Shown here: one piece after another, positions 63,802 through 64,000 of the stretch
Layout: each line of letters begins with the position of its first letter
How positions within the stretch are numbered: the stretch's first letter is position 1
Source of the DNA: Betaproteobacteria bacterium
GTDB taxonomy: Bacteria; Pseudomonadota; Gammaproteobacteria; Burkholderiales; Burkholderiaceae_F
Length of the DNA: 64,000 bases
Reading direction: 5' to 3'
NCBI GenBank assembly: GCA_016861185.1
Contig: BOKW01000001.1
Coordinates: forward strand, 558,001-622,000
Position numbers and translations under genes: made by a program
Notes under the pieces: generated by a model
What the model was told of the DNA's origin: nothing
The model's database searches: none
What the model saw: only the letters and a program-made list of their open reading frames with translations

Positions 63802-63861
63802 TAAAATCCCGGCGCTGGCCGCCCCGGGCAATGCCCGGCGCGGCCGTCTTGTCTTTTGCCG
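63802..63861 (+). promoter_or_regulatory. leader hairpin of the last ABC ATPase gene
   Basis: TAAAAT (63802-63807) is a possible -10. Next, GGCCGC (63817-63822), a C-C mismatch and CCGGGC pair with GCCCGG and GCGGCC (63833-63845, loop AAT), followed by TCTTGTCTTTT. ATG 63862 follows without an SD. This reads as a terminator for the mla operon, or as an attenuator for the next gene, or both. Confidence 0.6.
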
Positions 63862-64000
63862 ATGTCCGTTGCCGCCATCGAAGTCGTCGATCTCGTCAAG
63901 CGCTACGCGTCGCGCGCGGCAGCGGTGACTGCGCTCGGCGGCGTCAGCCTGCGCATCGAGCAAGGCGAGTTCTTCGGACTGCTCGGCCCGAACGGCGCGG
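63862..64000 (+). CDS. ABC transporter ATPase, 5' end only
   Basis: Begins MSVAAIEVVDLVKRYASRAA and continues VTALGGVSLRIEQGEFFGLL to GPNGA, the start of a Walker A motif. The gene runs beyond the window. In relatives, a YadG/YadH-like export ATPase and permease follow the mla genes. No SD is visible before the ATG. Confidence 0.85.
   Translation, partial: MSVAAIEVVDLVKRYASRAAAVTALGGVSLRIEQGEFFGLLGPNGA

Overview
The window is one contiguous, gene-dense, high-GC stretch with almost no mobile DNA. Gene content and order point to a betaproteobacterium, most likely Burkholderiales: the complete S10-spc-alpha ribosomal block; engB-hemB-corA divergent from a cytochrome c4; lptM-lysA-cyaY beside a PBP1A gene divergent from pilMNOPQ; and pilMNOPQ-aroKB-dgt-gltBD followed by a phospholipid-transport (mla) operon. 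No species can be named from the sequence alone.

Layout. 1-4.1 kb: small membrane protein, LytS/LytTR two-component pair, and an odd metallo-beta-lactamase-fold protein on the minus strand. 4.27-6 kb: strong promoter, tRNA-Tyr, tRNA-Gly, tRNA-Thr and tuf. 6-21.2 kb: rpsJ to rplQ, including secY, infA and rpoA, all on plus. 20.6-21.5 kb: unusual folded repeats and a duplicated rplQ tail. 21.5-35.9 kb: cutA, rhomboid protease, a three-gene ABC importer, hslR, transglutaminase-like and thioredoxin-like exported proteins, corA, hemB, engB, cytochrome c4 and guaC. 36-39.5 kb: msrPQ, lysA, lptM, cyaY. 39.5-47.5 kb: PBP1A and the type IV pilus assembly operon. 47.5-57.6 kb: shikimate genes aroK and aroB, dgt, a REP-associated transposase element, and glutamate synthase gltBD. 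57.6-59.7 kb: an accessory island with a RuBisCO-like protein overlapping a cupin, plus a small exported protein. 59.8-64 kb: mlaFEDACB and the start of another ABC ATPase gene cut by the window edge.

How the genes work together. Most of the window is housekeeping: translation and secretion (ribosomal block, tuf, SecY, RNA polymerase alpha), envelope building and repair (PBP1A, Mla, LptM, MsrPQ), pilus assembly, and amino-acid, haem and nucleotide metabolism. The most interesting signals lie outside that core: (1) the RuBisCO-like protein/cupin pair; (2) three related folded elements after rpoA and rplQ, one pair tied to a duplicated rplQ 3' end; (3) a terminator-ended candidate small RNA between engB and hemB; (4) a terminator-like hairpin in the guaC leader; (5) a recurring arrangement of a -10-like hexamer 6-9 bases before the start codon, suggesting leaderless mRNAs; (6) a tRNA-tuf-rpsJ junction that looks like a recombination or assembly join between the two tuf loci; (7) a metallo-beta-lactamase-fold protein that has lost all three second-metal ligands.
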